Source of the DNA: Cellvibrionaceae bacterium
GTDB lineage: Bacteria > Pseudomonadota > Gammaproteobacteria > Pseudomonadales > Cellvibrionaceae
Assembly (NCBI GenBank): GCA_021151615.1
Contig: JAGKXA010000117.1
Coordinates: 1-14,771 of the forward strand
Direction of reading: 5' to 3'
Length of the DNA stretch: 14,771 bases
Shown here: in pieces, positions 14,681 through 14,771 of the stretch
How the letters are laid out: the number at the start of each line of letters is the position of its first letter
Numbering within the stretch: the first letter of the stretch is position 1
The notes under the pieces: model-generated
What the model was told of the DNA's origin: nothing
Database searches by the model: none
Seen by the model: only the letters and a program-made list of their open reading frames with translations
Translations under genes and position numbers: made by a program

Positions 14681-14694
14681 CAAGCAAGGAGAGC
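14653..14694. repeat. 9-bp inverted repeat competing with the GH3 leader terminator
   Basis: GCTCTCCTT (14653-14661) and AAGGAGAGC (14686-14694) are perfectly complementary. The 14653-14661 arm overlaps the 3' side of the terminator stem (14652-14657), so the two foldings are mutually exclusive in RNA from the minus strand. The stretch 14695-14771 shows no recognisable RNA gene or protein tail. Confidence 0.5.
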
Positions 14695-14771
14695 TAACAA
14701 GCGTAATTCGGGTTGGCATATGTGTACCTAAACCACTCTTGCTAACACCCATGGGGACCTGACATCACCCA

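Noticed and set aside
14607..14687. Longer GH3 start at 14687
   Set aside because: It reads through the terminator hairpin and T run, and puts 27 mostly basic residues before an otherwise normal lipoprotein signal.
14681..14771. 5S rRNA, SRP RNA, tmRNA or riboswitch at the right edge
   Set aside because: A short CAGGTCCCCATGGG stretch looked vaguely 5S- or SRP-like, but the flanking conserved bases do not match on either strand.
1..14771. Insertion sequences, transposases, tRNA genes or prophage
   Set aside because: No transposase, integrase or tRNA-like sequence was seen anywhere in the window.

Overview
The window looks like chromosomal DNA of a Cellvibrio-type gammaproteobacterium (order Cellvibrionales). 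The GH26 protein is very close to what I remember of Cellvibrio japonicus Man26C. It sits with a GH3 and a GH16 enzyme that are lipoproteins with Ser- or Ala-rich linkers, and with E. coli-type SerA, DedA and TrmO homologues. It does not look identical to C. japonicus Ueda107, so I read it as a relative. This is from memory of the families; no search was run.

Layout. (1) Positions 1 to about 279 are AT-rich and encode, on the minus strand, an internal piece of a Bacteroidota-like IspE kinase. It is fused at a poly-T tract to the terminator of the next gene, probably a chimeric contig end. (2) 319-1575 (-) is the mannanase/mannobiohydrolase lipoprotein Man26C, with a LacI-type operator candidate upstream. 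(3) 1714-2307 (+) is a TrmO/TsaA homologue lacking its N-terminal ~55 residues. It converges on a DHA1-type MFS exporter at 2310-3551 (-), whose start is preceded by a near-perfect palindrome. (4) 3871-5100 (+) is serA, with a ~125-nt leader and a shared bidirectional terminator. (5) 5173-6852 (-) is a two-gene unit of an alpha/beta hydrolase and a DedA-family membrane protein. (6) 7073-8233 (+) is a membrane-anchored AraC-family regulator. (7) 8305-14606 (-) is a beta-glucan locus: GH3 glucosidase, then GH16 laminarinase/lichenase with two C-terminal beta-sandwich modules, then a DraG/ADP-ribosylglycohydrolase-like lipoprotein.

How the genes may work together. The GH16 enzyme would cut beta-1,3 (or mixed-linked) glucan and the GH3 enzyme would trim the oligosaccharides to glucose. 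Both are lipid-anchored and share a related C-terminal module. The DraG-like lipoprotein ends the same strand run, and its role is unknown. The membrane AraC protein, convergent with that run, is the obvious candidate sensor. Man26C adds mannan capacity elsewhere in the window. Its operator candidate nearly matches one in the alpha/beta hydrolase promoter, which hints at shared LacI-family control.

The most unusual points are the ispE chimera, the truncated trmO, the secreted DraG-like lipoprotein in a glucan locus, a terminator with a competing inverted repeat in front of GH3, and four exact-length 14-bp tandem repeats in front of GH16.
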